From Lycium barbarum (taxonomy: Eukaryota > Streptophyta > Magnoliopsida > Solanales > Solanaceae): DNA of 64,000 nucleotides. The notes below the pieces were generated by a model. The model ran no database searches. It saw only the letters and a list, made by a program, of their open reading frames with translations, and had not been told where the DNA came from. The position numbers were made by a program, and so were the translations under genes. This document shows, piece after piece, positions 1 to 12,300 of this stretch; position 1 is the first letter of the stretch; the number at the start of each line of letters is the position of its first letter. Location: the NCBI RefSeq assembly GCF_019175385.1, contig NC_083348.1:44848950-44912949 (forward strand), read 5' to 3'.

Positions 1-1470
1 GTAGTGCAGGAATTAGTATTAATGATCCCACAGTTTCATCTCTGAAGGTAGAAGTGAAGGAGCGTCAGTATGAAGATCCTCACTTGTGCCATTACAGAGA
101 CATATCTAATTAAAAAGAGAAGTCCCCACTTGATGTTTCTATGGATGGAATTCTTAGATACCGCGGCAGGCTATGTGTGCCGAATGTTGCAAAATTCCGC
201 CATCGAATTCTAGAAGAAGGCCATTACTCCTGGTATTCTATTCACCCAGGTGCAACCAAGATGTATCATGATCTCAAGCTGATATATTGGTGGGACGGCA
301 TGACTACATAGCAGAATTTGTAGCTCAATGTCCAAATTGCCAACAAGTGAAAATCGAACATCAAAAACCAGGAGGATTATCGCAAGCAATGGAAATCCCT
401 ACTTGGAAATGGGAAGTGATCAACATGGATTTTATTGTAGGGTTACCTCGTTCCCGAGGAAAATATGATTCTATATAGGTGATCGTGGACAAACTCACGA
501 AAGCAGCTCATTTTCTTCCAGTCAAAACAACATACTCGGCTGAAGACTATGCAAGGTTGTATCTCAAAGAAATTGTGCGACTCCATGGTATTCCACTATC
601 CATTATCACAGATAGAGGAGCGGAGTTTACAGCCAAGTTCTGGAAGTCTTTTCAAGAGGGTCTAGGTACCCAAGTGAAGTTTAGCACGACATTTCATCCG
701 CAGACTGATGGACAAGCCGCGCATACTATTTAGACCTTGGAAGATATGCTACGAGCATGTGTTCTGGACTTTGGTGGTAGCTGGGATGATCATTTACCTC
801 TGATTGAGTTCGCATATAACAATAGCTACCATTCCAGTATCCAAATGGCTCCATATGAAGCTTTATATGGGAGGAAGTGTAGGTCCCCAATTGGATGGTT
901 TGAAATAGGAGAAGTACAGCTAATAGGCCCTGAATTGATTCAGCAAGCGGTAGAAAAGTCAAAGTGATCCGAGATCGATTGTTAACAGCCCAAAGTTGCC
1001 AAAAGTCTTATGCGGACAACCGCCGGCGAGACTTGGAATTTCAAATTGACGATTGGGTATTTTTGAAGGTATCGCCAATGAAAGGGGTGATGAGATTTGG
1101 CAAGAAAGGGAAGTTAAGTCCTCGATACATTGGACCCTATAGAATTATCCGCAAGGTGGGTCATGTAGCCTATGAATTGGACTTACCTTCAGAGCTTGAA
1201 TCAGTCCATCCAGTTTTTCATGTCTCAATGCTCCACAAGTGTGTTGGAGATCCTACGAGAATTGTCCCAATAGATGATGTCCATGTGACAGAAAAGCTAG
1301 CATATGAAGAAGTGTCTATTGCCATCTTAGACAGGCAAGTACGGAGACTTCGAAATAAAGAAGTAGCTTCAATCAAAGTGTTGTGGCGAAACAACAACAA
1401 AGAAGAAATGACGTGGGAAGAAGAGGAGAGTATGATATCCAAGTACCCATGCTTATTCGAACCCCCATGA
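1..1470 (+). pseudogene. Element A integrase remnant (zinc-binding domain, DDE core, chromodomain tail)
   Basis: This encodes the C-terminal part of a gypsy polyprotein, which would insert the cDNA copy into the genome. The RNase H-integrase linker (1-285) is recognisable only in shifting frames. The zinc-binding CPNC motif lies near 335, the first core aspartate in MDF near 426, the second in TDRG near 613, and a [19 protein letters not shown] linker near 1135-1190. The chromodomain-like tail ([15 protein letters not shown]) ends at the stop at 1468. It is dead: there are frameshifts before 300, in-frame stops at 476-478 and 731-733, another frame change near 960, and the position of the catalytic glutamate (DGQAERT in B and K) reads DGQAAHT. 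The TAG at 731 fits a CAG-to-TAG change, as in several neighbours. Confidence 0.93.
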
Positions 1471-1667
1471 GAGATCCAAGATGAAACACTGACTTTATGA
1501 GGTATGGATGCTTACTTTTAATGCTTTTGGTTGTCTGTGGCCATAAATATATTGATATTGTATTGTAGCCCTATGAGGCAATGTTATTATGGGTTGTTGT
1601 GACAGGACGGTAATGCCGTATTACAAGGGAAACGCTCGCGAAATTTTCGCTGAATTCCCGAGTGTTT

Positions 1668-1704
1668 AACATTCGAGGACGAATGTTCCAAAAGGGGGGA
1701 AAAA
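1668..1704 (+). promoter_or_regulatory. Inverted repeat plus polypurine tract, element A
   Basis: A perfect 8-bp inverted repeat with a 4-base loop (AACATTCG-AGGA-CGAATGTT, 1668-1687) is followed by the purine run at 1690-1704 that directly abuts the LTR. The purine run is the expected primer site for plus-strand DNA synthesis. The same inverted repeat stands at the same place in elements B, C, E and (slightly altered) X. Confidence 0.85.
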
Positions 1705-2074
1705 TGTTACACCTTGGAAATTTCATGACGTCGCATAGTGAATGAACCAATGCGAGCTTGAGGGTAACTAGAAGTTCTTAAGACTATAAGACGAATATTT
1801 GGTAGTTTTATAATGTGTACGTTAAGATCTTGAAGTTACATGAATTGATGGAATAAGGATTGATAAGAATAAGTGGAGTATAAGTAAGGTTTAGGAATGG
1901 TTTCATAAAATTATTGCGTTAAGAATTATTTGGCAAGGCCTTGAGGGCTAGTTATAGGGATTTTTAGATCATTAATGAAGTATTGAACAAGTGTTAAGAG
2001 GGTTGTATAAGGATTGGAGATCAAACGAAACAACGAGAACAACTTCGGAAAAAGCTGTGACTTACACAACCATG

Positions 2075-2225
2075 TTGCACGGACCGTGAAATCTTCAACA
2101 GACTGTATAATGGTCCGTAGAATACCCAGCAGAGGTGATGGTCTCCTGGTGGTGAACCACGACTGATTGTACGAGCCGTACAATATTCCACGGACCGTAC
2201 AAGTGTCCGTGGAAATCCCGACGGG
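2075..2225 (+). repeat. Iterated ACGGACCGT-type motifs upstream of the element A TATA box
   Basis: Short inverted motifs such as cacggaccgtg, tggtccgtag, tacgagccgtac and cacggaccgtac recur about every 20-45 bp, ending just before the TATA box. This is the U3 promoter-proximal region, so an enhancer-like or structural role is a reasonable inference. Solo LTR G has an analogous block with different flanking sequence. Confidence 0.7.
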
Positions 2226-2239
2226 CTGAGTAAGTTCAA

Positions 2240-2249
2240 TTATATATAT
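2240..2249 (+). promoter_or_regulatory. Probable TATA box of element A LTR
   Basis: A tatatatatg run lies about 540 bp into the LTR, after the U3 repeat block and about 250 bp before the first donor-like motif. Its position matches the TATA boxes of the LTRs of C, B, H and I. Confidence 0.6.
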
Positions 2250-3184
2250 GTGATCCCACTTCATTTATTTCATTTCACACGCACTTCTTCATCTCTCAAG
2301 ACCTCTAGAAGGTTCCACAAACTTTATATACAGGAAATCAAAGGAAATCCATGATTAACTACACCAAATCCATGAAATAAAGTGTATGAAACCTAACAAA
2401 AGTTCATCTACACCAAGGAAACTCAAGGGAAGTGAGTTAGGGTTTTGGTACAAGAAAAGAAGTTCCACTCAAAGGTTGTTCCTCCATCATCTAAGGTGAG
2501 TTTTATGACCATTCCATGTTGTTTAAGTTATTGGAAGGCTAAGACAATTGAATTGTAGAAAGATATAGAAAGTGGGTCATAAATGAGTGAATAGTGTCAT
2601 TGTAGAGAAGTAGTTGGGTTGAATTATGAATATTGGTATGTTGTGATTGTAAATATGTTATGAATGATATTTAGAATATGAAATAAGTATTATATGTGAG
2701 AAAATGCGATAATGAATCAGGACCACGATTATGGAGAAATTGAAGAGGAATTGTGAAATGCGAATAATGTGGGTGAATGATGATTGTTGTCTATTATATT
2801 GTGAATGTTGTTATGAATGTTTGAGAGTTGATATAGAATATGGGGAAAGTAGTATAAAAAAAGAAAATGCTGCCCAATTTTCCCTAGAAATAGTAACACG
2901 TTCTTGTAGTCGATTAGCTAACGTTCATGCGACTTCTCTTGAAGGTTGAAACGTGGCATTGAAGGAGAACAAGCGAGCGATAAATTAGTTAAATGGAAAA
3001 GGTATGTGAGGCTAGTCCCGTCTTTCTATGGCATGAATCCGATGGTATGATTCTTCCTTCTTCTCCATGAATCTTCTACATTCCGGAAAACTAATAGCCA
3101 TATGAGATGAGAAAGATATTATGAGTTCAATAATGATGATGATGAGTTAAGTATAAATATTCTAGAGTTCATGATATGATGCTC

Positions 3185-3480
3185 CTATAACGTTAATGAT
3201 ATCATTTATTGTATCCACTCACCTTATATATTATCTCCTTCAAGGTGAAGCAGAATACCATTAAGTTAATGAAGTCATTCATTGTATACACTCACCTTAT
3301 ATATATCATTCCCTTCAAGGAGAGGCAGAGTACCATAAAGTTAATAATGTCATATATTGTATACACTCACCTTATATATCATTTCCTTCGAGGTGAGGCA
3401 GAATATCATAAAGTCAATGATGTCGTTTACTATACACACTCACCTTATACACTATTTCTTTCAAGGTGAGGCAGAATACT
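3185..3480 (+). repeat. Tandem array of four 73-75 bp hairpin units in A LTR
   Basis: The motif CACTCACC recurs at 3216, 3289, 3364 and 3437. Each unit pairs CTCACCTT with AAGGTGAG (variants AAGGTGAA and AAGGAGAG) about 25-30 bases later, so every unit can fold as a hairpin. The LTRs of C have a single copy of the same hairpin (near 18447-18475 and 55375-55391), so A appears to have amplified it. Confidence 0.85.
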
Positions 3481-3860
3481 TATAAATGTTCCATAATGGA
3501 ATCGGGGGTTCACGGCCTTAGGTCACCTCGATAAATTATAGCTATCTTTGAGTTATTATACATGCATTATGATGAGTATATGTGGATGACATTACACCGT
3601 GCCTATATGGACGGGCAGACACACCACTGCAGTGGGCAGCTTATACCCCGGACGCAGGAGGCCTGGAAGCAAGTTAATTATTATCACACCGTACCTATAT
3701 GGACGGGCAGCTTATACATTTATACACTATTGCATACATGATATGATGGTGATTATGAGAAAGTCAGCATGTGTTATCCCTTTTATAGGTGACAGTCATA
3801 TACAGTTGCTCCTTATTGATGCTCCCTTTATCTCACTGATGTATCATTATTGTTTGTGCC

Positions 3861-3937
3861 TCTCATACTCAGTACAAATATTGTATTGACGTCCGTTTTC
3901 TTTGGACGTTGTGTTCATGCCCACAGGTAGACAGGGA
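3861..3937 (+). promoter_or_regulatory. Conserved LTR double stem-loop, element A copy
   Basis: Stem 1 pairs AGTAC with GTATT (one wobble pair). Stem 2 pairs CGTCC with GGACG across a T-rich loop. The block ends in CCCACAGGTAG, which resembles a splice acceptor or donor. The same two stems with different stem-2 bases occur in every other LTR in the window that retains this region. Confidence 0.75.
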
Positions 3938-4639
3938 GGTGATCTTGATCCAGACTCGTAGGAGCTAGTAGCTGATTGAGAGCACTCCATTGTTCCGGAG
4001 GTGCCTTTGATTATTCTTTTGTGTATATATATGTATATTTTTGGGCACGACGGGGCCCTGTCCCGTCCCTATGTCTGGCACTCTAGTAGAGGCTCGTAGA
4101 TACGCAGTGTGGGTTATATGGTCTCACGAGGTTGCTATTATGCATGTATATATGTATATGATTTTGATAGCCTAAAGGCTTATGTCTATAAAAGTATTTA
4201 TGTTTTCAAATGAACGATGATTGAATTATAATTTGAGTATGAATTTGATAAAAGAACGTTTAAAGAGTATGATGAGTAGTAGAATGAGTGGTGCTTGGTG
4301 GTTAGCCCCGGGTACCCGTCACGTCCCCTAGTCGGGTCATGACAGAATGCCTCGGGGACAACAAGTGATATGAAAATAAAGTGTAATAACATATAAAGAA
4401 ATCAGTTCTGAGGATAGTGTGACACAATACGGAAACAGTTATTCAGCTTGTTTATCCCAATGAAAGACAATTATCAAAAATAGGTTATAAAATCCTTGTC
4501 AAGTTTCAACCTCCAAAATTCCATTTAAGTTGATCATAATTATTAACAACAATTCCATTAAAAGATTGGAATATCACACTTGATAATACAGGCCCAAAAA
4601 TCAATCATAACGAAAGGATGACCTTTGAGGTTCCCTAAT

Positions 4640-4830
4640 CATAGCAGCGTATCACACCGGAATATAAAATTCAACGGTGGCTATCCTTCCTCCCGAATAG
4701 CTAGGCATAATCACACCCCAGGTAGCGAACCCGGAAGTGGCCACTCTTCCTCCTGAATGGCAAGGCATTATCACACTAGGATCCATAGTGGCTACCCTTC
4801 CTCCTGAGTAGCTAGGCAAAACACAATAAC
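4640..4830 (-). repeat. Three-unit minisatellite in X LTR
   Basis: Three units of about 60-70 bp share the pattern GTGGCTAyCCTTCCTCCyGAaTAGCTAGGC followed by cacac. Each unit can pair GCTAT with ATAGC. The position in the LTR is equivalent to the tandem arrays of A, C and J, but the sequence is unrelated. Confidence 0.8.
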
Positions 4831-5460
4831 CAGTTTTCATAGCATAAAAGCCAATTCATAATTCATTTGCAATATAATAGTCACATCATCAATTGTCATT
4901 AAGGTTCATTATGCCATATTGAAAGAATAAGTCATTTCAATCAATGTTTTGAAAACGTTTAACTTCTTTACGAAAGATTTTCATGTCCTAATTCATCAAT
5001 GAGAATATCACTACCAACCCTTAACCATCATTACTAAGCATCTCTTATAGAGGAAAACGTTCATAATATCATATACATATATAGGGTTTGTTACAATCTA
5101 GGATTAATGTCTCACACACATTAACCACCATTTAGACATGAATTAGAGTTCAAGAAACATGAGAAGATTACCTTTCTTTTTATTCATTAAAGAACCTTGA
5201 ATGAAATTTATACTTCCAACAATAGTTTCAAAAAGTGATTTTCCTTCAAAATAAGTTTTCAAAAGAGAGACATACCTTAATATGTTAAATGAAGTTTAAC
5301 AATTCACTTTTCTAATGAAGAACACCCAAAACCCTAGCTTGAATCACTTTAGGAAGAATTATGTTGCAAACCCTTGTTGTGGGAGATTCATAGGAGAATA
5401 ACACGTTGTTCTAGGGTTTAGAGAATGACGGAAATCTGATTTTTCGAGTTAAGGGACGAA

Positions 5461-5470
5461 TTTATATAAA
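5461..5470 (-). promoter_or_regulatory. Probable TATA box of X LTR
   Basis: TTTATATAAA reads the same on both strands. It lies at the U3 end of the fragment, in the position occupied by TATA boxes in neighbouring LTR families. Confidence 0.5.
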
Positions 5471-5894
5471 TCCTAGCTTGGCAAGGTTCGTGCTTGGCAC
5501 GAAAGTGGACGAGAATAGCTGAAAGATGATTTTTCCCGTCTCGACTCGCTAGGCAGGGAGTTGTGCGAGCCGAGAAAAATCACTCTCGCCTCATTTTCTC
5601 GCCTTGGCCTCACTTTACTGGTTTGTGGCACTCAAAATAAGCCCATCTCGTCCCATTTCTCGCGCAGCAAGACCTAGTAATGAGCCCGGAAGTCTACCAA
5701 CTTGTCTGGCTCGCTAAGGTTCGTGCTTTGCAAGACTTGATGACGAGCTGAGACAAGCTTCCTTCGTGAATTCCTATGCAAGAAAAATCCTTAGTGCGAA
5801 CTCCATATCCACCATACGAATCAACATACTCTCGAATCATGGACTTGGGTTAGCTTAGAGGTACGAGGAGTTACAAACTACTTATCACCAAAAT

Positions 5895-6291
5895 TGTTAC
5901 ACCTCGAAAAAATTTCGCGTCGTAAGTAAACTAAAGCAAGCTCGGATAGGTCATGGAACCCTTATAAGTTTAATGAATACTCTTAACAAGTGTCAAGCAA
6001 ATGCCTAAAGGTTTCGGGACCAAGAAAATCGAAGAAAATAAATTTGTCGAAAATTTTGGAAAACAAGTTGACAGAATTTTGGGCAGATTTTTAGTCAACT
6101 TTGGAGGGTTATATCTCCTAGTATATTAGGAATTTTTAGGTGTTTCAAAAGGCTAAAATGAAGTTCTTCGAGTCTAGTTTCCATCGCAATAAACCGCTCA
6201 TCGATAAGACATCAGAGTAGAGAATTATGGACGTTACAGGTTCAGCTAACAAAGCAGAAACGCGTGCTACAGTACTGCTACAGTATGCTAT
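5895..6291 (+). repeat. Element C 5' LTR, first part
   Basis: It starts TGTTACACCTCG and matches the 3' LTR from 53823. The match breaks at 6291, where B is inserted, and resumes at 17312. The last five bases (6287-6291, gctat) are the left target duplication of B. Confidence 0.95.
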
Positions 6292-9209
6292 TGTCACGAC
6301 CCAGCCCCGTGGGCCGCGACTGGCACCCTACCTGGGTACCCAGACCAAATCACACATTCATTTACCGAATCCAAACTTATTTCAAAATTTCATAAAAGTC
6401 ATATCAAACATAATTTATATCAAAATATGTCTTAAGCGGTCGCACATATCAAAATATCATATCGAATCCGAAAGGAGCGGCGGAATAGACATCGTCGGTC
6501 ACAAGTGCAAATATAAGCATAAGGGCCATTTAGGGCCATCATAACAAACGGACCGCTTTAAGACCAAATATCAAAGTCAAACAAACACATATAGGACCCT
6601 CGCCCCACAAACATGACTACAGGCCTCTACGAATCCAAAACAAAGACGTATGGCGAGACAGGGCCCCGCCGTACCCGAATAGTCAAATGTACAAAATATA
6701 CATAGCAAAAGATGTCTATACCAGAAGTGGACTCCGGATCAAGGAGGAGTACTCCGAAATAGCAGAAAAGTGAAGCCTACAGTGGAGGATCACCAATGTC
6801 TGAACCTGCGGGCATAAAACGCAGCCCCCGAAGAAAGGGGGTCAGTACGAAATATGTACTGAGTATGTAAAGCACGGAGTACAGAAATATGAGCAAAAAC
6901 TGAAAGCAAACCGGATATCAAAGGGAAGTACCAATCAGTATGTCAAAATCCGTATCAAATCATATACATATACATAATGCAAACGAAATCATGCAAACGC
7001 TCAAGAACGTGGTCGCCACTCCGACGCTGGCGCCACACACAGCATAACACCAGAAGGTTTCAAATCTCCGTACATCCCCGAACACATACATATGGAGCGT
7101 ATCGCATCACCAGCCATATCACAGCATAACTCCAAACGGAACCCAGCCCTATGGCGAGGCCTCGGGAACCGTAACACAGCATACGGCCGAATTATCATAG
7201 GGCGCACGAATCATAACCGGCCCGGGAACCGGCGAACGAAGTCATAGTAAGGCACGAGCGGAGTCGTGAGCAAACAAATGCAAATCATATTTCAAAATAG
7301 CCCTTCAAAACATAATGATTTCCTAAGTCATTTCATAAACCAAAATAGTCGAATCGTTAGTTGATACGAAAGTTTGTTTCACAAAATGTTTCCAAAGTGG
7401 TACGTATGGCTCAAAATGTGGCTTAACATATCATAATAATCCAAACATAACTCATAGGGGGAAGTTTCAAAGTCGAAGATCTCATATCGAAGTTCATCCA
7501 AAAAGAGAGCCCGATAGGACAAATAGGGCGTCTCGGGGTTAGCGGGCCCACCTCGAGTCAATGGAGGTGGCGAACATAATTTACGAACATTTAGAGGCTA
7601 AAGATAATACATAATGATTTCAAAGTGACCCGATCACATTTCCATAGATTTCAGATATTTAGTTGCATTCTAGCCAAAATAGAGCCTTTTGGCTTCAATT
7701 GAATTGAATGAATAGTAGCCGTTTTATAGATCGGGTTTCGAGGAGCAAAATTGCTCCGAAGGCTCCAATATTCACCTAACATACTAAGACATGCCAAACG
7801 AAGAAGTGGGAAGCTGTACATACCTTATAGACGTCTTATGCTTTCCCTAAAATCAAATCCCGTTTCGTCCGGAATCTGCAAATGGTCAAAGTTACCAATT
7901 AGAGATTCTTAGGCTTAAAATTTCCATTAACTTGATTTTTGTCTACTGAAATTTCGGCAGCATTTCCCCTATATATCTAACACCCCCGAGACTTAGCTCG
8001 ACTCAAAATACACCAACAATAACAACCCAAACATCATCAAACAACATAAACCACAATCAAATCATTCTAGCTTCAAAGTTCTACCTTACTACACAAGTTG
8101 GCAACTTTCGTTCAAACTTCACAATTCCAAACTTATGTCCACATTATTATATTCATTCACCCATTCAAGGCTATTCAAACACGTCCCAATTATACTCCAA
8201 ACAATATACAAAATTTCCCGAAGTTCATTACTTTCCATATTTCATCCAAAGCATCAAAATTACGACAAACGTTCTAACTTTCATCGTTTCATTCTGAATT
8301 CGTTAACATCAATCAGAAGTCACATTTAAAGTCTTTAGTATCATAGATATACACAAATATACCAAAGGTATATACTTTCCCGTCATGTTCCGAAATCCTT
8401 TTCCAACGCCAATTCAATTCATTAAACATTCATTTACGTTATAAAGGTCACAACGACGCATTGAACAAACTAAACAAGATCAAATTCACACTTCTTTTTC
8501 CTTCTTAGGGCTCACGGCCACTATGCAAAACACACACACACACACGGCTTCATTCACACATCAAAGTTACGGGATTCTCGTCTATTATTAATCCTTAACA
8601 TATTCATACCAATTCCATAACATTAAAATAACAAAATTCTTACCTTTTCTTGAAAATCCGACTTGTCGCAAACGTGATTCTTCCTCCAAATAAATTGTAT
8701 CACGTTGAAGAGCGTCTTGCGCTTGCTATAACTACAATAAGGACACGATTTTTAGGATTAAAACAAGGCTAGAATTTTTTTTCTTTCTCCCCCTTAAAGG
8801 GTTCGGCCGAGAGCTTCAAATGGGTGTTCTTCAAATTTTTTTTTGTGTTTTGTTAGGTTTCTTGATAATTCCAAAGAGAATGTGGATATATATTGATTAA
8901 GGGTCATGTGATAATCACATGACCACTTAAAATGGTTCTTGGGCCATGCCATGGCCGGCTACCCTATTGGACTTGGGCCTCAATTTTTGTGTTCTAATTT
9001 CTTGGCCCAATGCATTAAAAGTCCCGTTTTGCAATTTACGAAACTAATTTCCGAAATTCCAAATTTACCCTCGGCTTTCCCCGATGTCTTAACATTAATG
9101 ATTTCATAACCAACATAGTCATGTCAACTAGAATCAAAATATTTCCTCATAACATACAAGTCTTACTTATTTCTCGATTTCCCATTATACGAAAACACGG
9201 GACATAACA
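6292..9209 (-). repeat. Element B 3' LTR (2918 bp)
   Basis: On the minus strand it starts TGTTATGTCCCG at 9209 and ends GGGTCGTGACA at 6292. It contains a 23-bp palindrome (8902-8924), TATA (8884-8896), donor-like AAAAG|GTAAGAATT (near 8640), a mini-exon homologous to 15921-15972 (near 7820-7872) and the double stem-loop (6806-6870). No gene lies inside; short frames here are chance. Confidence 0.95.
8884..8924 (-). promoter_or_regulatory. TATA box and perfect 23-bp palindrome in B LTR
   Basis: The palindrome at 8902-8924 has 11-base arms (GGTCATGTGAT and its complement) around one central base. On the minus strand it lies directly upstream of a gatatata-type TATA run (8884-8896). The arms contain CATGTG/CACATG E-box cores. 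The 5' LTR copy is at 16999-17021. H and I have different palindromes on the same core. Confidence 0.75.
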
Positions 9210-9245
9210 TTCTCCCTCCCTTAAGAACATTCGTCCCCGAATGTT
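9210..9245 (-). promoter_or_regulatory. Polypurine tract and inverted repeat of B
   Basis: On the minus strand the inverted repeat (9226-9245; arms AACATTCG/CGAATGTT, loop GGGA instead of AGGA) precedes a purine-rich tract (9210-9224) abutting the 3' LTR. The arms are unchanged between families while the loop differs. Confidence 0.85.
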
Positions 9246-9323
9246 AAATTAACCTTATAAAGTCTTATGACCAAGGCGGGGGAGTTCTTTACTATTAGTG
9301 GCATACGAATTGTTTTTTTTTTA

Positions 9324-12300
9324 TCAACCAACATAACAAACTGAAAGGTTTAGATTACCTGTGGACGTCGGGAACAAGTGAGGGTATTTCCTCTTCATCT
9401 CGTCCTCCGCCTCCCAAGTCATCTCCTCCTGATTGTTGTTGCGCCACAGGACTTTGACGGAGGGCACTTCTTTAGTACGTAGTCTCCGCACCTGTCGATC
9501 CAGAATAGTCACAGGCTGCTCGTCATAAGACAACTGCTCGGTTACCTGAAGGTCATCCACTGGGAATATCCTGGAAGGATCACCAATACACTTCCGCAGC
9601 ATAGACACATGAAATACCGGGTGTACGGCCTCCAAATCGGATGGTAAGTCTAGCTCGTAAGCGACTGCGCCTATCCTCCGAACAATCTGATACAGCCCAA
9701 TGTACCGCGGGCTCAACTTACCCTTCTTACCAAATCTCATAACACCCTTCATGGGCGGCACCTTCAGGAATACCCAGTCGCCGATCTGGAACTCTAACGG
9801 TCGACGTCGTCTATCAGCATAGGCTTTCTGTCGACTCTGAGCAGCCAATAATCGTTCCCGAATAAGCTTTACCTTATCTACAGCTTCTTGGATCACATCT
9901 GGCCCAATCAGCTTAGTCTCGCCCACGTCAAACCAGCCAATAGGAGATCTGCATTTCCTGCCATAAAGGGCCTCGTACGGAGCCATCTGAATGCTAGAGT
10001 GATAACTGTTATTATAGGCAAACTCAATAAGCGGCAAATGATCATCCCAGCTGCCCCTGAAATCAATAACGCAGGCCCGCAACATATCTTCGAGCGTCTG
10101 AATAGTGCGCTCGGCCTGCCCGTCGGACTGAGGGTGAAAAGTTGTACTAAGGCTCACCTGAGTCCCTAATCCCTCCTGAAATGACCTCCCGAAATTTGCC
10201 ATAAACTGAACACCTCGGTCAGTAATAATAGATATAGGGACTCCGTGAAGTCTGACTATCTCTCTGATGTACAATCTAGCGTAGTCCTCAGCCGAATAAG
10301 TAGTCCGGACTTGGAGAAAGTGGGCTGATTTCGTCAATCTGTCAACAATAACCCAAATAGCATCATACCTGCGTGGAGTGCGCGGTAACCCAACAACGAA
10401 ATCCATATTAATCATCTCGCATTTCCAGGCTGGAATTTCCATCTCCTGTAATAATCCACTGGGCTTCTGATGCTCGATCTTAACTTGCTGGCAGTTCGGG
10501 CACTGACTAACAAACTCAGCAATATCTTTCTTCATGCCGTCCCACCAATACAAACACCTGAGATCCCGATACATTTTAGTGGAACCAGGATGAACAGAAT
10601 ACCGTGCATTATGGGCCTCGCCCATAATCTGCCGCCGTAAGCCCGCAACGTCCGGTACACAGAATCTGCCGTCATATAATAATACTCCTTCAAGCGAGAT
10701 CTCAAACTGAGTCTTTGCTTTATTAAGAGCCACATCTCTGTACTGAACCAGAATAGGATCCTCAAACTTTCGCTGCTTTACTTCTTCTATAATGGATGAT
10801 TCAGCAACTGCACGAACAGAAATCACAGAATCTCCAGAATCTGCCAAACGAACTCCAAGGCTGGCCAGCTGATGAATATCACGAACCAAATCTTTCTTAC
10901 CAGATGGTACATCAGCCAAGCTGCCCATAGACTTGCGGCTAAGTGCATCCGCTACCACATTGGCTTTCCCAGGATGGTATAGAATATCAACGTCATAATC
11001 CTTCAGTAACTCAAGCCATCTTCTCTGCCGCAAATTCAATTCTTTCTGCTTAAAAATATACTGGAGACTCTTATGGTCCGTATAAATATCGACATGGACC
11101 CCATATAAATAATGCTGCCAAATCTTCAAAGCATGAATCACTGCGGCCAACTCAAGATCATGAGTGGGATAATTCTTCTCGTGCGGTCTGAGCTGCCGGA
11201 AAGCATAGGCTATAACTCGACCGTGCTGCATCAATACACAGCCTATCCCAATACCAGAGGCGTCACAATAGATAACATACCCGTCGGATCCCTCTGGAAG
11301 AGCCAAAACTGGTGCTGTAACCAATCTCTCTTTCAGCATCTGAAAGCTGCGCTCGCAGGCATCTATCCACTGGAATTTCGCTGCTTTCTGAGTAAGCCTC
11401 GTCAGTGGTGCTGCAATAGAAGAAAAATCCTCCACAAACCTGCGATAATACCCAGCTAAACCCAGAAAACTGCGCACCTCTGTCGGTGTAGTAGGCCTGG
11501 GCCAATTCTGCACAGCCTCAATCTTCTGCGTGTCGACCCGAATACCATCTGCGCCGACAATATGGCCCAAGAATGCTACAGAAGTCAACCAGAATTCACA
11601 TTTAGAGAATTTGGCGTATAACTTCTGCTGACGGAGAATACCAAGCACCGTCCTCAAATGATCTGAATGCTCCTCGACTGATCGCGAGGAAATCAGAATG
11701 TCATCAATAAACACAATAACGAACATGTCCAGAAAAGGCTGAAATACCCGATTCATCAAATCCATAAATACCGCTGGAGCATTAGTCAGCCCGAAAGACA
11801 TAACTCTGAACTCGTAATGCCCGTACCGGGTCCTGAAAGCAGTCTTCGGGATATCTGACTCCCGCACTCGCACCTGATGATAACCTGAGCACAGATCTAT
11901 CTTTGAAAAATGTTTAGCACCCTGCAGCTGATCAAACAAATCATCAATCCGGGGAAGGGGATATTTATTCTTTATAGTCACCTTATTTAGCTGCCGGTAA
12001 TCGATACACATCCGCAGTGACCCATCTTTCTTTCTTACAAACAATACCGGCGCTCCCCAGGGCGATGTGCTGGGTCTAATAAAGCCCTTATCTAACAAAT
12101 CTTTCAGCTGGTCCTTCAACTCTTTCAGTTCAGCCGGTGCCATCCTGTACGGAGGAATAGATATAGGCTGCGTATCCGGCATCAACTCTATAGTAAAATC
12201 AATCTCCCGCTCAGGCGGAAGGCCAGGAAGCTCGTCAGGAAATACATCTGGGAACTCACTAACGGCCGAAACAGACTGAAGGGTAGGTATCTCAGCTGCA

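Larger units (their letters stand above)
1..4344 (+). mobile_element. Element A: 3' part of a Tekay-like Ty3/gypsy retrotransposon
   Basis: The window opens inside the pol region of a plus-strand chromovirus. Its integrase remnant runs to 1470, followed by a 3' untranslated stretch, a polypurine tract (1690-1704) and a complete 3' LTR (1705-4344). The 5' half lies left of the window. The LTR ends in TGACA and is followed by gaatg, the expected right copy of a 5-bp target duplication; the left copy is out of view. The sequence downstream (4345-5894) is a different, minus-oriented LTR, so A probably inserted into element X. Confidence 0.9.
1705..4344 (+). repeat. Element A 3' LTR (2640 bp)
   Basis: It starts TGTTACACCTTGG right after the polypurine tract and ends GGGTCATGACA. 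Inside, in order: a block of short ACGGACCGT-type repeats (about 2075-2225), a TATA box (2240), a donor-like CTAAG|GTGAG (near 2490), a second donor-like AAAAG|GTATGTGAGG (near 2998), a 73-75 bp tandem array (3185-3480), a shorter repeat (3590-3715), and the conserved double stem-loop (3861-3937). The order matches the LTRs of C and G, although most of the sequence between these landmarks does not obviously align. Confidence 0.92.
4345..5894 (-). repeat. Left fragment of LTR of element X (host of insertion C)
   Basis: This non-coding stretch is a minus-oriented LTR fragment split by insertion of C. It resumes at 56303 and ends at 56390 beside a polypurine tract. It has the usual LTR landmarks on the minus strand: a TATA box (5461-5470), donor-like AAAGGTAATC (near 5167), and a three-unit tandem array (4640-4830). 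The last five bases (5890-5894, aaaat) are the left target duplication of C, repeated at 56298-56302. I could not align it convincingly with the LTRs at 56805 or 63498, so it is probably a separate family. Confidence 0.75.
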
